Under the pieces are notes generated by a model. The model saw only the letters and a list, made by a program, of their open reading frames with translations, made no database searches and was not told the origin of the DNA. Of a DNA stretch of 48,570 nucleotides, positions 35,301 to 45,391 are shown piece by piece. The stretch spans positions 43,767 to 92,336 of the forward strand of contig JAAAIG010000039.1 in NCBI GenBank assembly GCA_015852425.1, read 5' to 3'. Made by a program: the position numbers and the translations under genes. This stretch comes from Gryganskiella cystojenkinii (Eukaryota > Mortierellomycota > Mortierellomycetes > Mortierellales > Mortierellaceae). Every line of letters begins with the position of its first letter. Position 1 is the stretch's first letter.

Positions 35301-35536
35301 AAACCTTGAGGGATGGATGGATGGTACGATGGTGCAACAAAGAAAGAGAGGGCAAAGAAAACGGGATCAAAAAGCGACGACAACATACTCTTGTGTTCGC
35401 ATTCGTCGCGCTGTGCCTTGGCGAGCATGGCTTCGTGGCTCAGAGACTCGAACTCCTGCTTGATGAGATCGAGCCATTCGGGCACACCGGCGCTTCTGCC
35501 CGGAACCATGGGACGATGATTGTAAATGCCAGACAT
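32319..35536 (-). CDS. TUP1: General transcriptional corepressor Tup1
   Basis: WD40 corepressor that, with Cyc8/Ssn6, represses genes for carbon source, stress and morphogenesis through DNA-bound repressors. Ten exons (35536-35389, 35124-35043, 34884-34215, 34117-33918, 33814-33752, 33664-33563, 33514-33370, 33268-32789, 32681-32549, 32422-32319) join in phase to 708 residues. The N-terminal tetramerisation helix includes [19 protein letters not shown] and [17 protein letters not shown]. Exon 3 encodes a Gly/Pro- and Gln/His-rich low-complexity region. The propeller starts near residue 388: [85 protein letters not shown] and [12 protein letters not shown]. It ends at [10 protein letters not shown]. 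Exon 7 uses an AAAG acceptor because the nearer TAG would create a stop. The WD repeats match yeast Tup1 blade by blade. Confidence 0.96.
34480..34685 (-). repeat. Gln/His-rich coding repeat in TUP1
   Basis: CAG/CAA/CAT-rich coding sequence giving runs of Gln broken by Ala, His, Met and Val. CAA and CAG are mixed, which usually slows slippage. On the antisense strand it makes a chance Leu-rich open frame, not a gene. Confidence 0.75.
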
Positions 35537-36389
35537 TTCTTGCTTTGCTGCGGGTAGGATGGAAAGGAATGTGTCGCTCGAATGTTTAAAACCCCCTCGA
35601 GTCGGATCGTCTGGTAACGCGTGTCGATGATGTTGAGGTGAGTCGGGGTAACAAAGAGAGTTGCGCGTGTAAAGAAAAAGAAAAAAAAGGCGAGTCCTGG
35701 AAAAGCCTTCCTGCTAAGAACAAAAAGAAAAGGATTAAATCCAATCAGTCAAATCAGTCAGTAACAAAACAAAAAAAGAAGGTGGCCAATGGTGAGTTGG
35801 GAGGACAAGGTGGAGTGCTGTGGCTTGTGATCAAGAACAGATGAAAGCTGCAATGAAAGGGGGAAAGGAGCATTGAAAGTTTTGAGTTGGTTTTGCCATC
35901 CAAACAATCAAATCATTTTTTATCTTCTTCTCCCACTCCTCCTTCTCTTCCTCCACCTCTTCTGACCCACCCCCATCCTTTTTGTCCTTTTGTTTTGTTT
36001 GTTGTGTGTCCTGACGCCGACCGACGGAAGAGAGGTTTTGGTCGCGCAGAAAGGGAATCGAAAAAAGGAAAAAAGGAGCGGAAAGGGGAAAGAGAAGGAC
36101 AAAGGGACCAACGTGCTGCGTGGGGGTCCCTGCGTTATTTTGGACGCACAGAGTGCATTCAACAAAGCAAAAGGCCGTGTCCGTGTCCTCCCTGTCCGTG
36201 AATCATCGTGCATTGCGCCTATGTTTGTTGTTGTGTTTGTCGTGTCTGTGTGTCTGTGTGTTTTGTTGTTTTTGCATGTTTAGAAGGAGAACCTAGGTTG
36301 GGTTCGAGTTTGGACGTGTCGTTTTCCTTGCGTTACATTTTGTCTCCTTCTTCAGGGTTGAAAGGTCCTTTTTACTGATGAAAGGCAAT

Positions 36390-36414
36390 GTTGTTGTTGT
36401 TGTTGTTGTTGTTG
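36390..36414. repeat. GTT triplet repeat
   Basis: Eight GTT units plus one base, in the TUP1 upstream region. Perfect, so probably length-variable. Confidence 0.85.
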
Positions 36415-36656
36415 ATTCCCAGTGGTTTGTCCCCCCCTTGAATTGGTGGACTCCTTTTCCTTTTGACATTGTCTGTTCATGCAAAGGAACCCTCGAGTCG
36501 ATTGTCATTCCCATGTCATCAAACCCCGCGTCGTTTAACTGACAGAAGAAAAATAAATATCAGAGACGTACAAATTATGCTGATACTGAGCTGGTCGAGT
36601 TGATTGAGAATGGGACCAGGGGAATGAGAAGATATGAACTATGAATGGAATAAAGG

Positions 36657-36691
36657 AATGAGGGTGAAATGAGAGTGAAATGAGAGTGAAG
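36657..36691. repeat. Short tandem repeat, 11-bp unit
   Basis: Three tandem copies of about ATGAGAGTGAA, the first with one change, in non-coding DNA. Confidence 0.6.
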
Positions 36692-36935
36692 GAGCAACAA
36701 TAAAGCCTTTAAACTGAAGAAAGAAAGAAGGAAAATAGTGAACCCCCCGCCCCCCAAGCGACGAAACTTCTTCCACAGTGATTCTCGACCCCCAGTGGTT
36801 GGCTGTTTTTTTTTCTCTCCGCTTCGTCTGCTGGGCGCACGTTCGCGTGTTCGACTTCATTTCCGTTTTTTCTCGCCGCCCAAAAAAAAATTATCCTTTC
36901 CTACTTCGCCTCGCCCTTTTTTACCTTGTTGGACT

Positions 36936-37280
36936 ATGTATACACAAACCCCTGTCATAGCTCCTCCTGTCGGAACAAGTGGACGAACAATTGAGAGCCA
37001 CATCGATCTCGATGCCCGCCACAACTCTCTTTATTCGCAGCCTTATTGTTTTTTGCTCTCGTTGTTGATTTCAGCTCTCATCATAGAAAAAATCGTTCCT
37101 CATTCCTCAAACACACAGGTGGACTACGTTGAAACGCTTCCCAAATCAGAATATCAGGGACCTTCGCGGCCATCCCAATCGTTGCTCTTGTCTCCAAAAA
37201 TGACATATCTTCGACCTGTCTCTTCTCAAACGTGGCTCTCACTGTTTCCGAATGAACACGAGAGCAAAACAAGTAAATAA
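36936..37280 (+). CDS. Candidate small protein, unknown
   Basis: A 114-codon frame starts at an ATG placed just after CT-rich, promoter-like DNA. The first 36 codons look like genuine N-terminal coding sequence (MYTQTPVIAPPVGTSGRTIE, then SHIDLDARHNSLYSQPY). A hydrophobic stretch follows (FLLSLLISALII). The part after 37117 also reads like protein in a neighbouring frame (TFAAIPIVALVSKNDIS), so an unrecognised intron, a frameshift or a truncated gene is possible. No family recognised. Confidence 0.25.
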   Translation: MYTQTPVIAPPVGTSGRTIESHIDLDARHNSLYSQPYCFLLSLLISALIIEKIVPHSSNTQVDYVETLPKSEYQGPSRPSQSLLLSPKMTYLRPVSSQTWLSLFPNEHESKTSK

Positions 37281-37476
37281 AAGTAAAAAGGGCTGGACAA
37301 TCGGCTCGGCGATGTTTAAACGCCTATTCCAGACAGACCTTCGTTATCGAAAACCTATAAAACAAGTTTGTTTACTCGATGATTTTTTTTTAAAAGAAAA
37401 AACAAACATTCAACAATGATATCGTGTCGACGCCACTAGTTGTTGACTCCCCCTTTCGGGGTCACCACCATTTTGA

Positions 37477-39645
37477 CTATCGACTGCCATCGCCTGCACT
37501 GGATTCTCGAAGCCAGGAAAGCGCATCCTCGACGTAGCTCGGCTCAAGTGGTTTGAGGTCCAAGAGCTCAAGGCTGGGCAGCTGCAAGACCACAAGCGCG
37601 AGTTCTTGCCGAGTCCATTCTGACCTCGGTCTCTGATCTTCCTCCTCAACTTGAAAGTTCAAGAACCGGAGTCGACGGAGTCGAGACTCTCGATACATGA
37701 GATTGTCAAGACTTCCGACGATGATGGTGCTATCGCTGTTATCAAAGTTGCTGGGAGTGGAGGTCGTGTTGCTGTTCCTGTCCTGACTCCACTGCAAGAT
37801 GCCTGAATCCGGTCCCTTTTGGAAACCGGAACTGACCAAGGTTAGGGACCTTAGATCTGAGAGCGCGCCAATTCTTTCGTAAACAGGTCTCCACATTGCA
37901 CACTCCTCCTCTTGAGAGAAGCGAGGCCGCGCACCCTTGTAATCCCTGGTGATGATCGGTGGTGCCTCATCTGGATCGTCGGGGTAGTGGAGTAATAGGT
38001 GGAGGATCTGTAATCGTGTGCAAGCCCAGGGGCGGCTAAGCGATGACTGTGTCCCCTTATCGTTGATCTTGCTGTCCTCTGATGATGAAGAAAAGAGGTG
38101 ACCCATCTCAATCGAATGGGTTTTGACTTTGAAGGTCAAGAGTCGTTTTCGGGTCATGAGGAAGATCCTCAGGTAGCGCGAGAAGGTCTCTGCTTTCGCG
38201 CTGCAGAGTCTTGCACCTCGAATTTCCAGATGCTGAAGGTGTGGTAAAGCGTAATAAAAGTCGCTGTCGTCCTCTGTCGTGGTAGATATATAATGATTGA
38301 TCGCTGTTGAGATTGTGTTCGGGTCACCTCCATCATTCTGATCTTGCCCCGGCTCTTGTTCGTGTGTGTTGCTTTGGCGTCGCTGTTGAAACTCGCATAA
38401 AAATCGAAAATGGTCCAGATCCGTGACCATATATGACAGATCTGTCAGGTTCTCGAACCAGGACCAGGTCTCGACCAAATCAAGACACTGTTCCATGCCG
38501 CTGACACGCCATAGCTTTAGGACCTTGAGTTTTCGACCGCACTCTTGGAGGGGCGTAAAAGAGATGGTCCGACCAGCGCCTCGGACTTGGTAATAAAATC
38601 GGACAAAGGGTACAAAGAAATCCATGTGGAGCTCCTCCAGATCGGGGCAGAACCCGACCAGGTAGAGACCCTCAAACTTGACCGACAGTCGTTTTACCTT
38701 CCAGGGTTTGTACCCTCGACGCTGTTGTTTCCGGTCTACCTGTTGTGAAGGCGGCTCTTGTTGCTGTTGCTCTTGAAGTTGGCGTATCAACTGTTGGTAT
38801 TCTTGTTGAACTTGCTCCACATGGACTTGATCATCTTGACCTGTGACTCGACGACCCAAAGGTGTCCCTGGTGAAAACCAGTACCCCTTCAACTCCAACT
38901 CGTCCAGACCCTCCAGGACCGGGAACAGATCCTTTATCTCTATTTGAGACGTAGAATAATCCCAACTGACCAGCCGTAATGTCTTGAGGGTCTTGGGCAA
39001 ATCCTTAAGGGAAGAAAGCATATCGAGTTCCAGTCTGGGTCCAAACCGTAACGATAGCGACGTCAGGTTCGGTATCTTGCCTTCTGTCAGTAGTCGCGTC
39101 AACTGGTCGATTGGCATCTCGGGGCGACATTGACTCGGAGGCGAGTAACCTTTCCGACCACAGTAGCACCAATCTTGAAAATGAGAAAAGATGCTGTTCC
39201 TATTAATTCCGAATGTCGAGAAGGCTCGCTCCATCAGGGCCTCGGATGGCGTCAAAGTGGTGCTGAAGACTGGGTAGACCCAGTTGTTGGGGTACTTGAG
39301 ACTGAAGCTACAAGAGTCATTGGTCCACCATTCCAGGTGACGGATCCTGCTTAAAAGACGAGGTCGGCGATCATTGCTGCTGTCGTCCTCCTCAGAGACA
39401 GCGGTAGTTTCTACACCAGGAAAACCATGAGTATCCTGCTGTAAATCGGTGTTCCTGATAACTGGAAAAGAGGCATGATTCCATTGTCGGAAACTGAGCC
39501 TTGACCAGGTAAGGGGCTGAAGGGTCGTGTACCAGCGGTTATCGACTTGAAGAGAGGCTAGGAGCGAGGGTCCATCGAGAAACTGGGCGATTTGTTCCAA
39601 GATCTCTGTAGGGACACGGTCAAAGACTGGAACGGGAGGTACCAT
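37477..39645 (-). CDS. F-box protein with leucine-rich C-terminal region
   Basis: Probable substrate receptor of an SCF ubiquitin ligase. One uninterrupted exon of 722 codons, unusual among the intron-rich genes here but common for fungal F-box families. The F-box lies at about residues 6-47: FDRVPTEILEQIAQFLDG, SLLASLQVDNRWY, PLTWSRL. After an acidic spacer come irregular leucine-rich repeats such as IPNLTSLSLRFG, DLPKTLKTLRLVSWD, VLEGLDELELKG, LQHLEIRGARLC and PSLELLDLKP. A Gln-rich insert lies near residue 290. The start is the first ATG before the F-box. Many such genes are lineage-specific and their substrates cannot be predicted. Divergent from the GT71 gene. Confidence 0.88.
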   Translation of the reverse strand: MVPPVPVFDRVPTEILEQIAQFLDGPSLLASLQVDNRWYTTLQPLTWSRLSFRQWNHASFPVIRNTDLQQDTHGFPGVETTAVSEEDDSSNDRRPRLLSRIRHLEWWTNDSCSFSLKYPNNWVYPVFSTTLTPSEALMERAFSTFGINRNSIFSHFQDWCYCGRKGYSPPSQCRPEMPIDQLTRLLTEGKIPNLTSLSLRFGPRLELDMLSSLKDLPKTLKTLRLVSWDYSTSQIEIKDLFPVLEGLDELELKGYWFSPGTPLGRRVTGQDDQVHVEQVQQEYQQLIRQLQEQQQQEPPSQQVDRKQQRRGYKPWKVKRLSVKFEGLYLVGFCPDLEELHMDFFVPFVRFYYQVRGAGRTISFTPLQECGRKLKVLKLWRVSGMEQCLDLVETWSWFENLTDLSYMVTDLDHFRFLCEFQQRRQSNTHEQEPGQDQNDGGDPNTISTAINHYISTTTEDDSDFYYALPHLQHLEIRGARLCSAKAETFSRYLRIFLMTRKRLLTFKVKTHSIEMGHLFSSSSEDSKINDKGTQSSLSRPWACTRLQILHLLLHYPDDPDEAPPIITRDYKGARPRFSQEEECAMWRPVYERIGALSDLRSLTLVSSGFQKGPDSGILQWSQDRNSNTTSTPSNFDNSDSTIIVGSLDNLMYRESRLRRLRFLNFQVEEEDQRPRSEWTRQELALVVLQLPSLELLDLKPLEPSYVEDALSWLRESSAGDGSR

Positions 39646-40306
39646 CAGCCCTGTGTGAATGTGTATGAGTAAAGAACAAGAAAGACGAATGTGCGAGGAA
39701 GTGCGGCGAATTAGAGAGCATGTGACGGAATAGTATAAAAAGTAGTCGATTGTGATGCAGACGAGGGCTTAGAGCCGTAAACGCATCAGATTGCGTCAGA
39801 GTGGTGATGGGCAGAACAGTCGTAGATGGAATGGGACGGAATGAACATTGCCATTCTCGTGGTCATTGAGTCGTCTTAGCTTGCTTCAGAGCCATACACC
39901 GAACGAAGGCTCATAGGTTATCAGCTATAGTTGCACCCTGCGCGTCTCCGCCCTCGGGGGCTGGCCTTTTGCGCGTTTTGGGAGTGGCGTTTCTATTTTT
40001 TTTTGTCCGCCTTGATTTCGGTGAGGAATGGAATCACCCTCGGCGACAAATAGGGGCATGAAAATCCATCGAAGAGATATCTCTCTTTCATTCCTATCAT
40101 CCCTTTGTTGTGGCTCAACTTCTTTATTGGCATTTTCAACTCCAATTTTTTTTTGTCGCACTCCCTTCTCTTCTTCTTACTCCTCCATCTTTACCGACGA
40201 GGCATTTCTATCCAGGATCAGCCCTTTATTCACCTCCCAACAAACGAAAGAACCTCTACCGCAACAACAAACAACAACAACCACAACCACAACAAAAAAA
40301 GGCACA
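39646..40306. promoter_or_regulatory. Divergent promoter region, F-box and GT71 genes
   Basis: 661 bp between two divergent start codons. The GT71 side is pyrimidine-rich and then has an AAC/CAA-rich leader (40255-40300) leading to the ATG. No gene seen inside; overlapping open frames up to 153 codons are readings of the leader and exon 1. Confidence 0.5.
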
Positions 40307-42431
40307 ATGCTCCAAAAGAGACTGCAGTTCAGCATGCTGTCGCGATCGCCTATCCTCAAACTCTGTCTTGCGGTCGCAATCAATCTCGGTCTTGTCATGA
40401 TCTGTCAACGGTACTGGTCCATCTCCTCAACCCATATCCATCAACGGTTTCAACTCCAGCAACAGGAATATTTCCGTCAACAACTCGAACTTCTCCAGGC
40501 CGAAAATTCATTGAAGTTGAAGGAGATCCAGATGCAACAACAGGAACAGATCGAAAAGCATCATGAAGCGTTAAAAAGTCAGTTGATACCAAAACTGGAA
40601 TCAGAGACCCTGTATTCTTTCAAGGTAAAAGAGAAAAAGACGCCTCTTCAGACTGATTTTCGTGGACCATCTCTTAATCGTGCAATAACCAACTGTCCAC
40701 ATCCCATCCAATGACTGTCCGCACTCCAGGTCGATGAAACTCTTCACCAGACACATGATCTAGCGATCCCTCGGGATATCCCCCCTTGGACAGAAGCCGA
40801 CACGGCAAATTTAAACACCGCCATCGGGTTCAATCTGATGCTCGAGGTCCTTAAATCGGAATACTCCAAAGGCGAGCTTATCACCACAAAGGAAGAACTC
40901 GATTTCGCCCTTGCCTCTCGTGCAGAACGACTCTACAAATCTCTTTTCAACTACGTTCGACCCATCTACAACTCCTTACCAGGACCCTCGTTTCAAGACC
41001 GAGAGGACCAACTCGCCAAACTTGCGGAACGCAGACCCGAGATTGATTTCTTCTTCAGACTCGAACACAAACTCTACCCATTCTTGCATATGAACCACCG
41101 GACCGCGTTCTCGTTACAGGATTTTTACAAGGGCAGAGGCTTGGTCCTGTGTGCGGGCAATTACCAGTTCGAGTTTGTCTCGACCTCGATTCAGGCAATC
41201 CGAAAACTGAACAAGGAGATTGAGATTCAGGTTTTTCATATGGGCGATCAGGATCTTTCACAGGAACGACAGCAGTATCTCCAAGGCATGACAAACCACA
41301 TTGAAGTGGTGGATGTGACCAAGATCCTTGATAACGAGTACATGCAGTTGGGAGGTTGGTCGATCAAGGCGTTTTCCTTGTTGGCGTCGAGGTTTGAGGA
41401 GGTCATGTTGATCGACTCGGACGCTTTCTTCCTGCGTGTAGGTTTATTGCTCTTATATATATATGTGTGTGTATCTGTTTGGTAACCTTTTCTAATCCCC
41501 CGTCCTTCTATGATTCTTGTTTCTCCCTCAGGACCCGGCTGAACTCTTTGACGATCCCGGTTACAAGGCCATGGGAACACTTTACTTTTATGATCGCACA
41601 CTCTGGTGGGACTGGACTTGGGGACCGAACTGGATGCGATCCATGATGCCAATCATGTCCACGTTCCCTAAAACTACTCGCTGGTTCCGAGGTCTGTCCG
41701 CACACGAGCAAGAATCCGGCGTCATCGTGATTAACAAAAAGACCCGCATGAATGGGCTTTTAGCTGTCTGCAAGATGAACTCGAAACACGAACGAGATCT
41801 CTGGAGCTACAAGGTCTTTTATGGGGACAAGGAGACGTTCTGGGTCGGGTACGAGATGGTTCAGGAACCGTATGCGTTCATGAAGGGCTATGGAGGAGTC
41901 GTGGGTCAGATGCGAACAGATCCCCGCGACGACGTTGTCGAAAAAGTCGAGGTCGTCGAGGGACAGGAACCGCCGAAAGAGAAACCCGCTCGTAAGATCA
42001 TTGACCAACCTGCCGTCTGTGGGGCTCAGTTGCATACAGATTACCTCGGTCGTCCCTTGTGGTGGAACGGTGGTCTGATGCGGAACAAGAACGAGGGTTG
42101 GAGAGAAGAGCTGAGCTTTGAGTTCTGGATGGACGGTGGTGGACGTCAACGACAACGTGAACGATTCGTCCGAAATGGAGACCTAAAGCGAGAACTCTTG
42201 CGAGATTTGAGAGTCTCCACCCTGGAGGAACTGGAGAGGGAGCCAGAGGATCCGGAATGGATCTTTGAAGAGAGTTGTCTCTTTGGTGGGGAAGTGCATC
42301 CGCTCGATGATCACCAGAAGGATCTGACAAATTCGTATATCCGGGTCGAGAGGGTCGTGAAACAAGTCTCGTCCAAAATCTGGGCTGGAGAGGCTGTCGA
42401 TCCCAAGGAGCATGATTGGGCTTCGATCTAG
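40307..42431 (+). CDS. MNN1-type alpha-1,3-mannosyltransferase (GT71)
   Basis: Type II Golgi membrane enzyme that adds terminal mannose to cell-wall mannans or O-glycans using GDP-mannose. Three exons (40307-40624, 40730-41437, 41532-42431) join in phase to 641 residues. A short cytosolic tail is followed by one membrane helix (about 14-35, LCLAVAINLGLVMICQ), a Gln-rich stem (LQQQEYFRQQLELLQAE) and the catalytic domain. The core contains GRGLVLCAGNYQFEF, IQVFHMGDQDLS, GGWSIKAFSLLASRFEEVML and the metal-binding DxD at residues 335-337 in IDSDAFFLR. Exon 3 has DPAELFDDPGYKAMGTLYFY, then GLSAHEQESGVIVINK and FYGDKETFWVGYEM, all typical of Mnn1/Mnt2 proteins. Acceptor 40729 was chosen to keep phase. 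The exact linkage and acceptor are not predictable. Confidence 0.93.
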
Positions 42432-43749
42432 ATATTTTTTATATTTTTTCAATCTTGTTCGTAGGTCGTCCCTTTTACCGCACCATCCGCACTACTCGTC
42501 GAGGATCGCATCATATTAAAATCATTCCGAGTCCCTTTCTTGAGGGTATTGGGGTCTACAGATTCGTTCAAGATCCTGACGTTCCTGTTTTCGTTTCCTG
42601 TCTCGTTATTGCTCGTAGACTCTTTGTAATGGAAGGCGTATCCTGTTTGTTTAAGGAGATCGAGTGATTGTCAGATAACGGCCGACAAAGTCGATGATGA
42701 CGGTGAAGAAGACTCTTGTTGACCGCAGGACTTGGATGCAATACTAATGGTCCAATTCAGTCTTGCATACGTGCAAGTGGAGATTCTTAATCCCGAGGAT
42801 TTGCCTCATGACGTCTTTCGACAAGACGGTAGTGAACAATTCTAACACAATTGGCAAAGTTGAATGTGAATGGTAGCGAGGGCGAGAGACAAAAACGGAC
42901 GTTGGTAAGAACCGGCCTTTCCGGTTTGACCAGGTTGGAACCTTGTCCCTCCGTCAACGAACACTGCCCATGTTTCATGAACACACCACTACAGGGTAGG
43001 TGAAAGGTGAACTGGAATGTCCTTGAATCTAACCAGGGTGCATTGCCTGGCTATGCTCGGTCATTACCGTTGGCTCAACACACACATTGTATACCGTCCT
43101 GGTATTTTTAATATCTTACCGGATCAGCTTTCACGGCATCAATTAAGTAGTTTCTCATAAAGGGTGCCTTGGGCGGAATTAAACCTTGGGCATCGAACTT
43201 GTTACCAATGTGCAAATGTGGTTGTCTTTCAGCTTCCATGTCAAACTCAAAGGGGGAGTGAGGATGCCTCTAGACTCTGGATGTGAAAATGCACTGGTCT
43301 CTTTTTGATTCGGGAGGAGGAATAGACCATGCCAGTCCGAGGAGAGGGCAGGGCATATCAAGATCAAGTCGAGGGTCTTAATATTCCCCCGATTCCACTC
43401 TCGTCCAACAACCCAGTAGGGTAGAGAATGCAGTGGCGCGCTTTCTTGATTTCCCCCTGTGCAGAAATGTGGTGCGTGTTCCCGTCCGAGAAAAAAAATA
43501 GAGGGGGTGATCTCGGTCACACCTGCACAACTTGGAAGTCTGTGCACGAATTAGTGTTCCCGCATTCCAGCAATGCAAGCTTGACTCGGTTTTTTTATGG
43601 TCGCTATTGCCTCTTTTTTATTTTTTCTGTTTTCGTTTCTTTGTTCTGTTCTTTCCTCCGACAAAAAACCCCCATCGACTTCTTTGTTCGGACCCGACGC
43701 CTATCTCACATCCTCCCTCCCTCTCTCGAACAAGGCACGACATTCTTCA
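42432..43749. other. Intergenic with exon-like fragments
   Basis: 1.3 kb between two plus-strand genes. Several pieces read like exons on the plus strand: around 42475-42665 (PFYRTIRTTRRGSHHIKII), 42747-42842 (MVQFSLAYVQVEILNPEDLP), 42933-42995 (VGTLSLRQRTLPMFHEH) and 43037-43110 (GALPGYARSLPLAQHTHCIP). I could not join them with phase-consistent introns, so I read them as remnants of a lost gene or as chance. A minus-strand frame of 122 codons at 43179-43547 is not recognised. The last 150 bp are the CT-rich promoter of the next gene. Confidence 0.35.
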
Positions 43750-45137
43750 ATGATGGATACCAAGTCAACAGTGGACCAAGAACCTCTGATCTCGAAACTG
43801 GACGAGGAAAATTCAACACTAAAACAGACTCGGTCTCGATGGTCGCGTGTGGCTCCTGTGGCCTTGTTGGCGACTCTGGTAAAGAGTCATTTTTTTGTTT
43901 ATTTACTTACGTGGTTGACTGGCGAGCTTCGAGAAAGCCTTATCTTGTTCGGTATGACTCAACATCGTGCTGCCCACCTCCCATGCTGCTTATGACGCTT
44001 TATAGATTCCAGGATCCGTATGGTTGGTTCATTACGCAATCCAAAGACATGGCGAAACATTGGGTTCCAATCATGACATCGACGTTGTCCCTGGTGTTCT
44101 CTCCTTTCACCGCGCTGGACATGATCAACAACAACAACTACAAAAAGAAGCACTAGCATACAACTATCCTCTTTCCTCCAGTAGCGGCAGCGGTCTCAAC
44201 CTCGTACCCACATTGACTCTGGGATTCGAGGGTATTTCATGCACCGCGATAGTCGTCACAATTCTGGGATTGCTAGGACTTGTGAAAGGCAACAGAAAGA
44301 TTATGCAGTCGGTAAGGGACTCAATGTTCTCTTCCCCACCTTTTCGCTTTTCTCTCTTTCTATTCAAAACCTTTGGGTGTATTGCCGTTTGACTCATCAT
44401 ACTTTCCTTCTTCTTTCCTATCTTCGTCTCTGTCTACCTGACCTCCCATGGATTTAAACAGTACTATTTCTGTATCTTGATCACGATCCTGATTCAATTC
44501 GGAATGGTCCTCCAACAGTTCTTGATGAGCACACAGTGGATCGACGAAGCCTTGGACCGGTCTTGGGATCGAGCCTTTGATTCAGATCGATCGCTTATCC
44601 AAGAGTTACAGTACGAGTTTCATTGTCTAGGGTTCAAGGACGCTCAAGATCGTGCGATGCCTTATTCTTCCGAAGGCGTCATGCCACAGCCCTGTGCCCA
44701 AGTGATGAGGACCATGTTTGGGAAGCGGCTGCAACACCTCGGTTTGATCTTGCTTTCCATCCGATTGCTTCAGGTAAGACAATGCTGCTTTGACGATTTT
44801 TATTTTATTTTTTTTATCGTCTTGGCGAGGACACTTCCTCCATTGCCCTGCCAAGGAAATAACATATTTTTCTTTTCTCCTGTCGTCACCCTGTTAGCTT
44901 GCTGGTGTCCTGTTGCTGACCGTTTTGATAAAATACCTCGCAGCGCTGGACCAGGAACAACGCGAGAAGCAAGAACAGGAAGAACAGCAACAACAGGCGG
45001 AGCAAGAACTTGCCCGTATCGAAGCTAAGCTGGGCCAGAGTCAACAGATGGAGGCGAAACTGAAGAAAGACCAAGAGCGCGATCGACTTTTGGAGGCAGA
45101 AGACAACGAGGTTGTGACCGTCTGCGTCCAAGCTTGA
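43750..45137 (+). CDS. Tetraspanin-like four-helix membrane protein
   Basis: Probably a plasma-membrane or endosomal organiser of the tetraspanin superfamily. Four exons (43750-43878, 44006-44311, 44462-44773, 44898-45137) join in phase to 328 residues. Predicted helices are VAPVALLATLIPGSVWLVHY, then GISCTAIVVTILGLLGL, then FCILITILIQFGMVL, then LAGVLLLTVLIKYLAAL. The large loop between helices 3 and 4 has IQELQYEFHCLGF (Cys 200) and MPQPC (Cys 223). In tetraspanins this site is normally Cys-Cys-Gly; here it is HCLG, leaving one possible disulfide. After helix 4 comes a 50-residue Gln/Glu/Lys coiled coil (EQREKQEQEEQQQQAEQEL), long for a tetraspanin tail. Two ATGs (43750, 43753) are adjacent. 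The superfamily call rests on topology and the loop pattern, so it is tentative. Confidence 0.7.
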
Positions 45138-45391
45138 TTGTCCTCTCTACATAAAAAAAACGAGAACCATTTTGCATACCATTTTGTATATACCCTTACA
45201 CCCGTTTCCTAGCACATTAAACGATACCCACAACAAAAACAGTTTCAAGGATGTGATGCTAAAAATGAGATGCAAAAAGCCGAACAAACCTTTTATTATT
45301 TACATGGCGTTATTTTTTTTTTTTGATGGAATTGAATTAAGAAAAAACAAAGGCGCCCGGGCTCGCGGAAACAAGAGCAGTGTTTTTTTTG
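45138..45391. terminator. Convergent 3' region, tetraspanin-like and CASTOR-like genes
   Basis: 254 bp between converging stops. A-rich elements occur near 45150-45165 on the plus strand, and a T run at 45311-45322 reads as A on the minus strand. The two 3' UTRs probably overlap. Confidence 0.4.

Larger units (their letters stand above)
35537..36935. promoter_or_regulatory. Long TUP1 upstream region
   Basis: 1.4 kb upstream of TUP1 with no supported gene. It contains a pyrimidine block (35920-35995) next to a purine block (36048-36106), a GTT triplet repeat (36390-36414), a short tandem repeat (36657-36691) and T-rich segments. Such long, repeat-laden leaders suit a regulatory gene. The right end (36800-36935) is CT-rich and may be a promoter pointing right. 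Confidence 0.45.

Noticed and set aside
43179..43547. 122-codon minus-strand open frame as a gene
   Set aside because: Not recognised, and it overlaps the promoter side of the tetraspanin-like gene. Coding character is weak.
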